Shown piece by piece: positions 15,636 to 24,502 of a DNA stretch of 64,000 nucleotides (position 1 is its first letter; each line of letters starts with the position of its first letter). Origin of the DNA: Streptosporangium sp. NBC_01756 (GTDB lineage Bacteria > Actinomycetota > Actinomycetes > Streptosporangiales > Streptosporangiaceae); assembly GCF_035917975.1 (NCBI RefSeq), contig NZ_CP109130.1, positions 4,464,001-4,528,000 of the forward strand, written 5' to 3'. The position numbers and the translations under genes are program-made. Below the pieces are notes generated by a model. That model did no database searches. It saw nothing but the letters and a program-made list of their open reading frames with translations, and had not been told where the DNA came from.

Positions 15636-16403
15636 CTACCAGGGCACGGGGCCGTCCTCGTTGAAGAACCCACCGGTCGGCCCGTCCGCACCGAGCGTGG
15701 CCAGGCGCACCAGGACCGCGGCGCCCTGCGCGACCGTAAGGTACCCACGGTGGTTGTTGATCTCCGTGTCGACGTAGCCGGGGTCGGCGGCGTTGATGAG
15801 GATGCCGTCCTTCCGCAGCTCGTTGGCGTACTGCACGGTCAGTGCGTTCAGCGCGGTCTTGGAGGGCGTGTACGCGGCCGACGCAGGCAGCCCGGCCAGC
15901 GGCCCGTCCGGGATGCTGGCGATGGTCAGTGACCCGGCGGCGCTGCTGACGTTGACGACGCGCGGCGCCGGTGACCGCCGCAGCAGCGGGAGCATGGCGT
16001 TGGTCACCGTGATCACCCCGAAGACGTTGGTCTCGAACACCGCCCGGACCATGTCCAGCTCGACGGAGCTCGGGATTTGATCGTGGGCGTCTTCGGGTGC
16101 GACCTGTCCGGAGCCGGTGATGCCGGCGTTGTTGATCAGCACGTCAAGGTGGCCGTGATGTTCCTCGATCCACTCCGCAGCCTCCTGCGCGGTGGCCGGG
16201 TCGGTGACGTCCAGGGTGACCGCGTGCGCGTCGCCGCCCGCCACGCGTACCGCCGCGGCGGCCTCCGCACCGCGTCGCGGGTCTCTGGCGCCGATCAGGA
16301 CCGTCATGCCCAGCGCGGCGAGCTGCTCGGCGGTCGCGCGGCCGATGCCCTTGTTCGCCCCGGTGATCAGCGCCACCTGCTGGTGCGTCTCGTGCTCATT
16401 CAT
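15636..16403 (-). CDS. Short-chain dehydrogenase/reductase (ECF41-linked)
   Basis: 255 residues from the ATG at 16403; a TTG six bases upstream is too close to the AGGAG site. ITGANKGIGRATAEQLA, NNAGITG and YTPSKTALNAL are the SDR motifs. An Asn-Lys dipeptide in the cofactor loop and the GYVDTEINN end recall carbonyl-reductase-like SDRs. An ECF41-type promoter lies at 16441-16468 on the minus strand, about 35 bp upstream. The divergent gene at 16891 encodes that sigma factor. ECF41 factors are known to neighbour and control oxidoreductases, carboxymuconolactone decarboxylases and epimerases. Confidence 0.9.
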   Translation of the reverse strand: MNEHETHQQVALITGANKGIGRATAEQLAALGMTVLIGARDPRRGAEAAAAVRVAGGDAHAVTLDVTDPATAQEAAEWIEEHHGHLDVLINNAGITGSGQVAPEDAHDQIPSSVELDMVRAVFETNVFGVITVTNAMLPLLRRSPAPRVVNVSSAAGSLTIASIPDGPLAGLPASAAYTPSKTALNALTVQYANELRKDGILINAADPGYVDTEINNHRGYLTVAQGAAVLVRLATLGADGPTGGFFNEDGPVPW

Positions 16404-16440
16404 GGCCAAGCTCCTGTCAGAGAGGGACTGTCTCCCCTAC

Positions 16441-16468
16441 GACGAGACAGCCCGGCGAAGATGTGAGA
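16441..16468 (-). promoter_or_regulatory. ECF41-type promoter for the SDR gene
   Basis: Read on the minus strand: TCTCACA (16468-16462), a 17-bp spacer, then CGTC (16444-16441), with the extended -10 GGGCTGTCTCGTC. It matches the published ECF41 consensus TGTCACA-N16-CGTC except for one base in the -35, and is nearly identical to the two other copies in this window. Confidence 0.75.
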
Positions 16469-16634
16469 ACCGCCGAGTGTGACCTGCGCCTCCCAAGCCT
16501 GACGCTTGTGGCATGGCACCGAGCAGCAGCGGTGGCGGTTGCCTGATCAGCGGCCCGGTCTTGGGCCGGCGGGCGGCCGAGCGCGTCTCGGGTTTTGCCC
16601 CAGACGGCGATCCTTCCTGACTTCTTGCCTCCGA

Positions 16635-16661
16635 TCTCACAAACGGCTGGGCTGTCTCGTC
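16635..16661 (+). promoter_or_regulatory. ECF41-type promoter upstream of the sigma gene
   Basis: TCTCACA (16635-16641), 16-bp spacer, CGTC (16658-16661), again with GGGCTGTCTCGTC. It points towards the small ORF and the ECF41 sigma gene, implying autoregulation. The predicted start of transcription is ~16668. Confidence 0.75.
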
Positions 16662-16705
16662 TCAGGTGGCAGAGCCAGGCTCTGAGTAGCGGGAAGGTGA
16701 TGGTC

Positions 16706-16894
16706 ATGCGGGTGTTCGTGACAAACAGGGGACAGATCACCTGCTGGTCGCGGCCGAGGCGACCGGCCGGGGAGGTGGTGGCGGTGATGATGACCAAGGG
16801 GCGCGGTTTCTCGAACGTCAAGGCCAAGTGGGAGCTCGGCTGGGCCGTTCACCATCCGTCGTGGTGTCAGGGCGTTGAGGAAGGGTTGACGTGA
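16706..16894 (+). CDS. Possible small protein translationally coupled to the ECF41 sigma gene
   Basis: 62 codons from the ATG at 16706, with GGGAAGG 8 bases upstream. The stop TGA overlaps the GTG start of the sigma gene (GTGA, 16891-16894). It begins ~38 bases after the predicted ECF41 promoter start, so it would be the first cistron. The sequence (MRVFVTNRGQITCW..) has no domain I recognise and the ORF may simply be leader RNA. Evidence is positional only. Confidence 0.3.
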   Translation: MRVFVTNRGQITCWSRPRRPAGEVVAVMMTKGRGFSNVKAKWELGWAVHHPSWCQGVEEGLT

Positions 16895-17829
16895 GGCGGG
16901 TCAAGGAGTTCGAGGAGCTGCGGCCGCTGCTGTTCTCGATCGCCTACCGGATGCTGGGCAGTGTGAGCGAGGCCGAGGACGCGGTTCAGGAGACCTGGCT
17001 GCGCTATGAGGCCTCCCCGATCGAGCCCAGGTCGGCTAAGGCGTTCCTGTCGGCCGTGGTGAGCCGGATCGCGATCGATGTGCTGCGGTCGGCCCGCGTC
17101 CGCCGGGAGGAATACGTCGGGCCGTGGTTCCCCGAACCGCTGCTGACCGACCCCTACCAGGACCCGGAGCGTTCGGCGGAGCTGGCTGACTCGGTGTCGA
17201 TGGCGGCCCTGCTCCTGCTGGAGCGGCTCAGCCCGCTCGAACGCGCGGTCTTCGTGCTGCGGGAGGTGTTCGGGTTCAGCTTCCGGGAGATCGCATCGGC
17301 GGTGGAAAGATCGGAGGCGGCGTGCCGCCAGCACGCGGTGCAGGCCCGCCGCCACATGGACGCGGGCCGGCCCCGATACGAGGCCGACCGCAAAGAGCGC
17401 GAGGAACTCGCCGGACGATTCTTCGACGCCTTCAAGGAAGGCGACATCGATGGGCTACGGGAGTTGCTGGCCGCCGACGTTCACATGATCGGTGATGGTG
17501 GCGGTAAGGCACCGCAAGTGGCCACCCAGATCATCGGCCTCGAGAGCGTGGCCGGGGTGCTCGCCGCGCTCGTCCCGCCGTTCGTCCGGATCGGCGGTCT
17601 CATGGAGCCGCACGAGGTGAACGGCCAGCCGGGCGCGATCCTCCGCGACCGGGACGGCAGGGTCGTCAACACTTTGGCGCTCGACATCCTCGACGGGCAG
17701 ATCCAGACGATCCGCACGGTGAGCAACCCTGACAAGCTCGGCCACCTAGGTCCGGTGGCCGACTCCTGGGCGATTCTCCGCGAGGCGACCGGGCCCGCGG
17801 GCCCCGGACTGACGGGGTCCTTGTCCTGA
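16891..17829 (+). CDS. sigJ: ECF41-family RNA polymerase sigma factor (SigJ-like), copy 1
   Basis: 312 residues, GTG start. Region 2 (EELRPLLFSIAYRMLGSVSEAEDAVQETWLR), the linker with the family mark PWFPEPLL, and region 4 (LSPLERAVFVLREVFGFSFREIA) are followed by a SnoaL-like C-terminal domain (~180-300) ending with NPDKLGHLG. In ECF41 factors this extension replaces a separate anti-sigma factor and tunes activity. It diverges from an SDR gene with a matching promoter. The second copy at 54441-55364 is very similar over its whole length. Confidence 0.92.
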   Translation: MRRVKEFEELRPLLFSIAYRMLGSVSEAEDAVQETWLRYEASPIEPRSAKAFLSAVVSRIAIDVLRSARVRREEYVGPWFPEPLLTDPYQDPERSAELADSVSMAALLLLERLSPLERAVFVLREVFGFSFREIASAVERSEAACRQHAVQARRHMDAGRPRYEADRKEREELAGRFFDAFKEGDIDGLRELLAADVHMIGDGGGKAPQVATQIIGLESVAGVLAALVPPFVRIGGLMEPHEVNGQPGAILRDRDGRVVNTLALDILDGQIQTIRTVSNPDKLGHLGPVADSWAILREATGPAGPGLTGSLS

Positions 17830-17899
17830 GCCTGATCCGCCAGGCCGCCACCCGGACGCCGTCAGGGGAGCGTGGGCCGCAGGTGCTGCCGCGCCCATA

Positions 17900-17944
17900 C
17901 CTCCGGGATCCTTGCGGGCCGGTGCCCGGCAAGGATCCCGGAGG
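17900..17944. terminator. Bidirectional hairpin terminator
   Basis: Perfect 16-bp stem CCTCCGGGATCCTTGC (17900-17915) with its complement at 17929-17944 and a 13-base loop. It lies between the convergent sigma factor and lipoprotein genes. There is no U-tract, as is usual in high-GC actinobacteria. Confidence 0.8.
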
Positions 17945-17999
17945 TGTGCTCACCTACCGCACCGCCGGGCGGGAGCGCCCCGGCGTCGCGAGCCGGGCC

Positions 18000-18533
18000 T
18001 CAGTCGTCCTTCTTGTCCTTCGCCTTCTTGCCGTCCGCGGTCACCGCGTACCATTCCCCGCCGAAAGCCTCGACATCGTTGCCCTTGACGTCGCCGGCAT
18101 TCTCGTCCTTGACGTAGTAGTAGAGCGGGTGGCGGTTGTAGGTCACCTGTGACGTACCGTCCTCCCTCTTGGTCGTGCCGAGCAGATCCGCCTTGACGCC
18201 GTCGCCGGCCTCGGGCTCTCCATCGGTGATGTACGGCGGCCACGCCGCCGCACAGTCGCCCGAACATGACGACGTGTCGTCCTTGTCCTTCTTGAAGAGG
18301 TAGAGCGTGCGGCCCTCCTCGCCTACCAGGACCTTTCCGATCTCCGTATCCCCCAGCTCGATCAGGGCCCCGCTCATCGGTCCTTCGGACATGTCGGGAC
18401 TCGCGTACGGGCTGGGCGACGCGTTGACCTGGTCCGCGGCGATCGGCGCGGCCGCCTCCTTCTCACCGGCACCACCGCATCCGGCCGCGAGCAGACCGAG
18501 TGCGAGCACACCGGCGTGGAGCAACTTCCTCAT
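18000..18533 (-). CDS. Secreted lipoprotein with Lipoprotein_15 (COG4315) repeats
   Basis: 177 residues. The signal ends in the lipobox LLAAGCGG (Cys ~19). Two repeats of the 'secreted repeat' family follow: GKVLVGEEGRTLYLFKKDKDDTSSCSGDCAAAWPPYI and, after GDGVKADLLGTTKREDG, QVTYNRHPLYYYVKDENAGDVKG. The ATG at 18533 has GGAGGGCGAG upstream. The family is common in actinobacteria and its function is unknown; the Cys pair in SCSGDC is conserved. The tail is Lys/Asp-rich. Monocistronic, with a terminator hairpin on its 3' side. Confidence 0.88.
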   Translation of the reverse strand: MRKLLHAGVLALGLLAAGCGGAGEKEAAAPIAADQVNASPSPYASPDMSEGPMSGALIELGDTEIGKVLVGEEGRTLYLFKKDKDDTSSCSGDCAAAWPPYITDGEPEAGDGVKADLLGTTKREDGTSQVTYNRHPLYYYVKDENAGDVKGNDVEAFGGEWYAVTADGKKAKDKKDD

Positions 18534-18726
18534 CTCGCCCTCCAGGGGAGTGTCACCAACACTCCTGCCAAGGAGATAGGGGACCGCACGGATCCGCGCT
18601 CGCGACACGGACGCTTGGACAGGCCTTTGCCCGGCCCCGCCACCGCCGATCCGAAGCGGTGAAGGATTCCCCGCCACGCCCTCCGCCGACGGGACCGCGG
18701 CGTGGCGAGGTCCTCCGCCGACGGGA

Positions 18727-19932
18727 CTACGGCGTGGCGAGCGCCTCCGTGGGGGAAAGGCGGGAGGCGCGGATCGCCGGATAGAGGCCGGCCAGGGCGC
18801 CGATGGCGAGGGTGGCGGTGACTCCGCCGAGCACCACCCAGATCGGGACGACGGCCGGCCAGCCCTTGTAGGCGGCGTAGCCGTAGGTGACCACGGCACC
18901 CAGCAGCGCACCGCCGGCCCCGCCGAGAGCGGAGAGGATGAGGGATTCGGCGAGGAACTGGGTGCGGATCTGACCCCGGGTCGCGCCCAGCGAGCGGCGC
19001 AGGCCGATCTCCGCCCGTCGCTCCAGCACCGAGATGACCATGGTGTTGGCCACTCCGACCCCGCCGACGAGCAGGGCCACCGCGCCCACACCGAGCAGCA
19101 ACCCGGTGAACGCCTCACCCGCGGCCTGTTTGGCGGCGAGCGCGTCCGAGGGGCGGGAGACCTCGACCTCGTTGGGCGCCTCCGGGTTGGCGGTGGCGCC
19201 GAGCACCGAGCGGGCCGACTCCACCTGGGACTCCTCGGAACGGGTGTAGACGGTGGTCGGGTGCCCGTCGAACCCCAGCTCGGACTCGGCCACCGGCCAG
19301 CCGACCAGTGCCGCGGTGTCCAGCTCGGGGGCGAGCGGGGCCGGGGCGAGGATGCCGAGCACGGTGAACCAGTCGCCGCCGATCAGCACCTGCGTGTCGG
19401 GGCCGGCGCGGCCGATGCCCAGCCGTTTCGCGGCGGTCGCGCCGAGCACCGTCGCCGGGTAGGTGCCGGTGGCGGCGTTGAGCCAGGTGCCGCTGCGGAC
19501 CCGGGCCCCGATGACGGAGTTCAGGTCGGTGCGGGCGGCGTAGGCCGCGATCCCCTTGGTCTCCGCCACGGGAATCTTGTCGGTGCGGTAGACCTTCGCA
19601 CCGTCGACGAGGCCGATGGCCGACACCGACTCCACCGGTCCGATCCTGCCCACCATCGCCTCGGCCTCGGTGGGCAGCCGGGCCTGCTCGCCGGTCATGG
19701 TCGTCCCCGGCGAGACGGTGAGCACGTTGGTGCCCAGTGCGGCGATCGTGCGGTCGAGCTCGGCTCGGGAGGAGGAGGTGATACCGACGACGGCGACCAT
19801 CGCGGCGATGCCGATGGCGATGCCCAGCGCGGAGAGGAAGGCCCGTGCGGGGCGGGTGCGCAGGCCCACCGCGCCGACCCTGACCACGTCGCGCGGCCAC
19901 ATCCGGGCCGGCTGCAGTACGTCGGCGGTCAT
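18727..19932 (-). CDS. MacB-like ABC transporter permease (FtsX family)
   Basis: 401 residues. One N-terminal membrane helix ([21 protein letters not shown]), a large extracytoplasmic MacB_PCD-type domain (~50-260), then three C-terminal helices with the FtsX motif ([34 protein letters not shown]). Such permeases move energy across the membrane to a periplasmic adaptor rather than forming a channel. It overlaps the ATPase gene by 4 bp and is last in the operon lipoprotein-adaptor-ATPase-permease (22287-18727). Confidence 0.9.
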   Translation of the reverse strand: MTADVLQPARMWPRDVVRVGAVGLRTRPARAFLSALGIAIGIAAMVAVVGITSSSRAELDRTIAALGTNVLTVSPGTTMTGEQARLPTEAEAMVGRIGPVESVSAIGLVDGAKVYRTDKIPVAETKGIAAYAARTDLNSVIGARVRSGTWLNAATGTYPATVLGATAAKRLGIGRAGPDTQVLIGGDWFTVLGILAPAPLAPELDTAALVGWPVAESELGFDGHPTTVYTRSEESQVESARSVLGATANPEAPNEVEVSRPSDALAAKQAAGEAFTGLLLGVGAVALLVGGVGVANTMVISVLERRAEIGLRRSLGATRGQIRTQFLAESLILSALGGAGGALLGAVVTYGYAAYKGWPAVVPIWVVLGGVTATLAIGALAGLYPAIRASRLSPTEALATP

Positions 19933-20630
19933 CGGCTCACCCCCGACACGGCTGCGGCGGCGTCGTGCCGCGCGGAGTCGGACACCATCCGGCCGTCACG
20001 CATCCGCACCTGGCGGGGCAGGGACGCGGCGATCTCCCGATCGTGCGTGATGATCACAACGGTGGTGCCGGCGGCGTGCAGCTCGCGCATGAGCTCCATC
20101 ACCCCGGCTCCCGAGGCGGAGTCGAGGGCGCCGGTGGGCTCGTCGGCGAGCAGCAGCGGCGGGTCGCCGGCCACGGCTCGCGCGATGGCGACACGCTGGC
20201 GCTCGCCGCCGGACAGCTCGTGCGGCTCGTGGTCCATCCGGTGGCCCAGCCCGACCCGCTCCAGCGCCGCCGCCGCGCGGCGGCGCCGTTCGCCGTGCCG
20301 CAGCCCGGAGTACAGGAGCCCGTCGGCCACGTTGTCCAGCGCCGGCGTGCCCGCGGCGAGGTGGAACTGCTGGAAGACGAAGCCGATGCGGCTCGCCCGC
20401 AGCGCGGACAGCTTGGCGTCGGAGAGCCGGCCCACCTCGTGCCCGTCGATGCGCACCCTGCCGGAGGTGGGCCGGTCGAGGGTGCCGAGCACGTTGAGCA
20501 TGGTCGACTTGCCGGAGCCGGACGCGCCCACGATGGCGACGAGCTCACCGCGGCCGATGTGCAGCGAGACGCCGGCGAGCGCGGTGACGCCGCCGGGGTA
20601 GACCTTCGTCACGTCGGTCAGGGAGATCAT
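19929..20630 (-). CDS. MacB/LolD-type ABC transporter ATP-binding protein
   Basis: 233 residues. Walker [11 protein letters not shown]-loop VFQQFHLA, signature [14 protein letters not shown], Walker [13 protein letters not shown] and the H-loop in VIITHD are all intact. It is the ATPase of the adjacent FtsX-type permease and overlaps both neighbours by 4 bp (adaptor end 20627, permease start 19932). The complex should export a peptide or lipophilic drug, or signal envelope stress. Confidence 0.93.
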   Translation of the reverse strand: MISLTDVTKVYPGGVTALAGVSLHIGRGELVAIVGASGSGKSTMLNVLGTLDRPTSGRVRIDGHEVGRLSDAKLSALRASRIGFVFQQFHLAAGTPALDNVADGLLYSGLRHGERRRRAAAALERVGLGHRMDHEPHELSGGERQRVAIARAVAGDPPLLLADEPTGALDSASGAGVMELMRELHAAGTTVVIITHDREIAASLPRQVRMRDGRMVSDSARHDAAAAVSGVSR

Positions 20631-21760
20631 CCCGGCATCCCCACCGTCGTGCCCTCGGTGATCCCGTCCCCGGACACCTCAACCCGGCCGCCGGTGAAAA
20701 GGCCGGTCTTGACGGGAACGTACGACGAGGTGGAGCCCGTGACGACCTCCACGCCGAAGCCGCCCTCCTGTAGCGCCAGCAGCGCGGCGACCGGGACGGT
20801 GAGCACGTTCTCACGCGTGCCGGCGGTGAAGGAGACGTCCACCGAGGCCAGAGTGTAGGCACCGGCGGCCCGCTGCGCCTTCTTACCCGTGAGCTCGACC
20901 ACCACCTCGACCTTGGTCTGCGGGTCGTCACCCTGGCCGCTACCCGGTTTGATCACTGTGGAGACCTCGTCGACGCGGCCGTTGATCGTCGTGTCGTCGG
21001 GGAGCGTGATGGCGACCTTGGCGCCCTTCTTGGCCAGCCGCTGGTCGGTGGTGTCGAGTTCCGTGGTGACGGCCCTGCTGGTGCCGGTGTACGAGAGCAC
21101 CTTGCGGCCCGGCGAGGTCGGGTCGCCCTCCTCGGCCTGGAGGGTGTCCACGCGGAGGGCGCCGGAGGCGAAGACGACGCGCCCGAGCTCGACGACACCG
21201 GTCTCCTCCAGGCCCCGGTCCTCCTGCCACCGCATGACCGCTTCCGCCGTGTCGTAGGTGTAGTCGTCGTCCACCGTGAACCCGCCGTAGCCGAGGGCCT
21301 TCAGGTTCCGCTCCAACTGCTTGACGTCCGGACCCTCGATGCCCTGTCCCAGGGTGCGGTACGCGGGCATCGAGCCGTACATCAGCGTCACCGGCCGGTC
21401 GTCCACCTCATACAGCGCCTTGCCCCGGGTGATCCGCCGGCCGGTGGCGGGCAGGCGGGTGATCGTGCCGGGCAGCCGCCCGGTCACCATGGTGGCCGGG
21501 CCGTAACCGAGCTCCCCGTCGGCGCTCTGGGCTTCGGTGAGCGTCTGCCGGGTCACCTCGGCGGTCTTCGGCGGCAGTGTGCTCTCCGCCGTGCCGCTCG
21601 CCGGACTGCCGCCGCCGAAACCCAGCGACGCGGCGGCGGCCGCGCCGCCCGCGGCCACGACGACGAGCGCGGCGGCGATCCGCCCGCCACGGCGCTTCCG
21701 CCGGCGCGGGCGCGTCTCCTCGGCGGGTTCCCGGTCCGGCACGGCGGCTCCGTCCGTCAC
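20627..21760 (-). CDS. Membrane-fusion adaptor with peptidoglycan-binding domain
   Basis: 377 residues from the GTG at 21760, which overlaps the lipoprotein stop (GTGA). A basic N-terminus and one membrane helix ([21 protein letters not shown]) anchor it. A PG_binding_1 domain (~120-180; [37 protein letters not shown]) is inserted in an HlyD/MacA-like scaffold with a lipoyl half ([19 protein letters not shown]) and a beta-barrel. This architecture is the usual actinobacterial partner of MacB-like transporters and probably spans to the wall. Confidence 0.85.
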   Translation of the reverse strand: MTDGAAVPDREPAEETRPRRRKRRGGRIAAALVVVAAGGAAAAASLGFGGGSPASGTAESTLPPKTAEVTRQTLTEAQSADGELGYGPATMVTGRLPGTITRLPATGRRITRGKALYEVDDRPVTLMYGSMPAYRTLGQGIEGPDVKQLERNLKALGYGGFTVDDDYTYDTAEAVMRWQEDRGLEETGVVELGRVVFASGALRVDTLQAEEGDPTSPGRKVLSYTGTSRAVTTELDTTDQRLAKKGAKVAITLPDDTTINGRVDEVSTVIKPGSGQGDDPQTKVEVVVELTGKKAQRAAGAYTLASVDVSFTAGTRENVLTVPVAALLALQEGGFGVEVVTGSTSSYVPVKTGLFTGGRVEVSGDGITEGTTVGMPG

Positions 21761-22287
21761 TGGTCCGCCCCGCCGCCCGGGCCGCCGGAGAAGATGCCCT
21801 GGCAGCTCTGCTGGGCCTTGGCGAAGTCCGGGTCCTCGCCCATCTTCCTGTCGATCCTGATCCCGCGCTGGCCCGGCTGGGGGTCGGGGAAGTCCTCCAG
21901 GCCGTTCTCGCGCATGCACGCGGCGAACTTACGGCCTCTCTCCTCGGCCTCGGGATCCGCCTGCTTGGAGCCGTTCTCCTGCGGGCTGTACTCCCGGCAG
22001 GCCTCCATGGCCTTCTCCGACTGCTCACCCTTCTTCAGGGTGAGGCGGATGCCCCCGCCCGGCTTGGGGTCCTCCATGTCGACGCCGTGCTCGCGCATGC
22101 ACTGGGCGAACTTCACCCCCATCTCGTCCGGGCTCACGCTCTTGGCGGCGCCGGCCGCCCCGGTGGGCTTCTTGTCGCCACCCGCCGAGGCCACCGTGCT
22201 GCCACCGTCGTCCGCGCCGCATCCGGTCAGGGCCAAGGTCAGCGCCAGCGGCAGGGCCGCCAGGGTGCCGCGGGTCCACAGTCGCAT
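21757..22287 (-). CDS. Lipoprotein of the efflux operon
   Basis: 176 residues. Signal and lipobox ALTLALTGCGA. The mature part contains two similar Cys-containing units: GVKFAQCMREHGVDMEDPKPGGG and GRKFAACMRENGLEDFPDPQPGQR. Each has a partner Cys later (MEACREYSP, QQSCQGIF), suggesting two disulfide-held repeats. The family is common beside actinobacterial MacAB-type genes and I know no defined function. First gene of the operon, divergent from the OmpR-type regulator. Confidence 0.82.
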   Translation of the reverse strand: MRLWTRGTLAALPLALTLALTGCGADDGGSTVASAGGDKKPTGAAGAAKSVSPDEMGVKFAQCMREHGVDMEDPKPGGGIRLTLKKGEQSEKAMEACREYSPQENGSKQADPEAEERGRKFAACMRENGLEDFPDPQPGQRGIRIDRKMGEDPDFAKAQQSCQGIFSGGPGGGADQ

Positions 22288-22356
22288 CGTTCCGTCTCTT
22301 TCCGTCGTGGCCGGACCGCTTCCGGCCTGTCGGAAGGTGATGTAACGCGACGGTGT

Positions 22357-22428
22357 GTTTCCCCGCCGTTTCCATGGCCGCCGGTGGTCTCCACGGCCAC
22401 CGAAAACGATCACTAACGGCGAGGAAAC
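22357..22428. promoter_or_regulatory. Inverted repeat between the lipoprotein operon and the response regulator gene
   Basis: GTTTCCCCGCCGTT (22357-22370) and AACGGCGAGGAAAC (22415-22428) are inverted copies with one mismatch. The left arm is followed by a second GTTTCC (direct repeat, ~11 bp spacing), as expected for an OmpR-family regulator. Probably the autoregulatory and target site of the response regulator at 22512. Confidence 0.5.
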
Positions 22429-22511
22429 GCAGTGATCGGCGACCATTGCCGCAGGGGCCGTCACGCGTCGGCATGCGGAGCGGTCCCGGCCCAGGGAGAG
22501 GAAGACGACGG

Positions 22512-23168
22512 ATGCGGGTACTGGTGGTGGAGGACGAGCCGTTGCTCGCCGACGCGATCGCGGAGTGGCTGCGCGACGAGACGCACGCGGTCGACGTCGC
22601 GTACGACGGCGCGGCGGCGCTGGAACGCGCGAGCGTCAACGACTACGACGTGGTCGTCCTGGATCGGGACCTGCCCGCCGTACCCGGCGACAAGGTCTGC
22701 CGCGAGCTGGTCGAGGCCGGCTCGGCGGCGCGGGTGCTGATGCTCACCGCCGCCGCCGAGGTCACCGACCGCGTGTCCGGCCTCTCGATCGGTGCCGACG
22801 ACTACCTCACCAAACCCTTCGCCTTCCCCGAACTGGCCGCCCGCGTCCAGGCGCTCGGGCGCCGCTCCCGGCCGGCGGCGCCGCCGGTGCTGCGGCGCGC
22901 GGGCATCACCCTGGACCCGGCGCGCCGCGAGGTGTTCCGCGACAACCGCTACGTGCCGCTGTCGAAGAAGGAGTTCGCCGTCCTCGCCGAGCTGCTGCGG
23001 GCCGATGGGGCCGCGATCTCCGCCGAGCACCTGCTGGAGAAGGCGTGGGACGAGCACACCGACCCGTTCACCGGAGCCGTCCGGATCGCCGTTCTCAAGC
23101 TGCGCCGCAAGCTCGGCGAACCGCCGATCATCGAGACCGTCACCGGGGTGGGGTACCGGATCCCTTGA
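22512..23168 (+). CDS. OmpR/PhoB-family response regulator
   Basis: 218 residues from the ATG at 22512. Receiver domain: VEDEP, phospho-acceptor Asp in VVVLDRDLPAVPGD, and Lys in YLTKPFAFPEL. C-terminal winged helix: RREVFRDNRYVPLSKKEFAVLAELL, IAVLKLRRKLGEPPIIETVTGVGYRI. It is followed by its kinase at 23255 and diverges from the lipoprotein/efflux operon, which it likely controls in response to envelope stress (inference). Confidence 0.93.
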   Translation: MRVLVVEDEPLLADAIAEWLRDETHAVDVAYDGAAALERASVNDYDVVVLDRDLPAVPGDKVCRELVEAGSAARVLMLTAAAEVTDRVSGLSIGADDYLTKPFAFPELAARVQALGRRSRPAAPPVLRRAGITLDPARREVFRDNRYVPLSKKEFAVLAELLRADGAAISAEHLLEKAWDEHTDPFTGAVRIAVLKLRRKLGEPPIIETVTGVGYRIP

Positions 23169-23240
23169 CGTCGTCCCCGCTCCGAAGGGAGGGGGTTCCC
23201 ACGCGTTTCCTCCCCCCGCCCGAAGGCGGAGGTATCCACG
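23164..23240 (-). repeat. IS200/IS605-type right-end-like hairpin remnant, copy B
   Basis: On the minus strand: CGTGGATACCTCCGCCTTCG, a G-rich tract, GTGGGAACCCCC, CCTTCGGAGCGGGG, then GACGTCAAG. It parallels copy A at 814-885 in order and spacing. It fills the gap between the response regulator stop and the kinase ribosome-binding site, so it is transcribed with the operon. Confidence 0.4.
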
Positions 23241-23254
23241 TTCAAGGAGATTCG

Positions 23255-24502
23255 ATGAACCCGCCGAGACTGCTTCCGCAGCGCATCACCCTTCGGGCCC
23301 GGCTGACCCTGCTCTACGGCGGCCTGTTCCTCGTCGCCGGGATGGTGCTGCTCGGCACCACATATGCGCTGTTCAACCAGCAGCTCACGCGCTCCGCACC
23401 GAAGATCCTCACCCTGGAGAAGTCCGACCCGTCCGCCACCGCGGGCAGCGCGGCGCCGAGGCGGCAGATGCTGTTTCTGAGCAAGAACGGCGAATCGCTC
23501 ACCGGGGCCGATGCCGAGAACTGGATGAGGGAGCAGCAGACCACGCTGCATGACGCCGCGACCACCTCGCTGCTCACCCTGGGCGGGATCGCGCTGGTCG
23601 TCGTCGGCGGAGCCGCGGCCGGTTTCGGCTGGCTGGTCGCCGGCCGGGTGCTGGCCCCGCTGCACCGGGTCACCGACACCGCCCGGCGGATCGCCGCGGC
23701 CCCGGCGGCCGGCCGGGGACTGCACGAGCGCATCGCGCTGCGCGGCCCGGACGACGAGGTCAAGGATCTCGCCGACACCTTCGACGTCATGGTCGAGCGG
23801 CTCGACGGTTCCTTCGACGGGCAGCGCCGCTTCGTCGCCAACGCCTCGCACGAGCTGCGCACCCCGCTGACCCTGGGCCGCGCGCTGGTCGAGCTGGCCA
23901 TGCACCGCAAGTCGGCCTCCGAGGACGTCAAGCAGCTCGGCGAGAGCCTGCTGGAGATCAACTTCCGGCACGAGCGGTTGATCACCGGGTTGCTGCTGCT
24001 GGCCGGCTCGGAGAACGAGATCACCGAGCGGCTCCTGGTCGACATGGCCGACGTGGTCGGCCATGTGGTCGCGCAGACCACCCCGGAAGCCGAGCGGGCC
24101 GGTGTCGTCGTGCACGAGCGGGCGGCCGAGGCGCCCACCGCCGGCGACGCTCTTCTGCTGGAGCGGCTGGTGCACAACCTGGTGGAGAACGGCATCCGGC
24201 ACAACCTCGGCGAAGGCGGCCGGGTGTGCGTCACCAGCCGTACCCGGGAGGACGGCCGGGTCGAGGTGGAGGTGGGCAACACCGGACCGGTGGTGCCGCC
24301 GTACGAGATCCCGGCGCTTTTCGAGCCGTTCCGCCGGCTGGGCGCCGACCGCCTGGTCACCGCCAAGGGCGCCGGGCTCGGCCTGTCCATCGTGCGCTCC
24401 GTCGCCCAGGCCCACGGCGGCGAGGTCGCCGCCCGCCCACGCGAGGGCGGCGGCCTGACCGTGACCGTGATTCTGCCCGCCTGTCCCGTCCAGGTCGGGT
24501 GA
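23255..24502 (+). CDS. Sensor histidine kinase (HisKA type)
   Basis: 415 residues from the ATG at 23255 preceded by AAGGAGA. Two membrane helices (~18-40 and ~108-130) flank a short ~65-residue extracytoplasmic loop. Then come a HAMP domain (GRVLAPLHRVTDTARRIA), an H-box FVANASHELRTPLTLGRA, an N-box LVHNLVENGIRHN and a G-box GAGLGLSIVRSVAQAHGG. Partner of the regulator at 22512. The short loop is typical of kinases that sense within or near the membrane. Confidence 0.92.
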   Translation: MNPPRLLPQRITLRARLTLLYGGLFLVAGMVLLGTTYALFNQQLTRSAPKILTLEKSDPSATAGSAAPRRQMLFLSKNGESLTGADAENWMREQQTTLHDAATTSLLTLGGIALVVVGGAAAGFGWLVAGRVLAPLHRVTDTARRIAAAPAAGRGLHERIALRGPDDEVKDLADTFDVMVERLDGSFDGQRRFVANASHELRTPLTLGRALVELAMHRKSASEDVKQLGESLLEINFRHERLITGLLLLAGSENEITERLLVDMADVVGHVVAQTTPEAERAGVVVHERAAEAPTAGDALLLERLVHNLVENGIRHNLGEGGRVCVTSRTREDGRVEVEVGNTGPVVPPYEIPALFEPFRRLGADRLVTAKGAGLGLSIVRSVAQAHGGEVAARPREGGGLTVTVILPACPVQVG

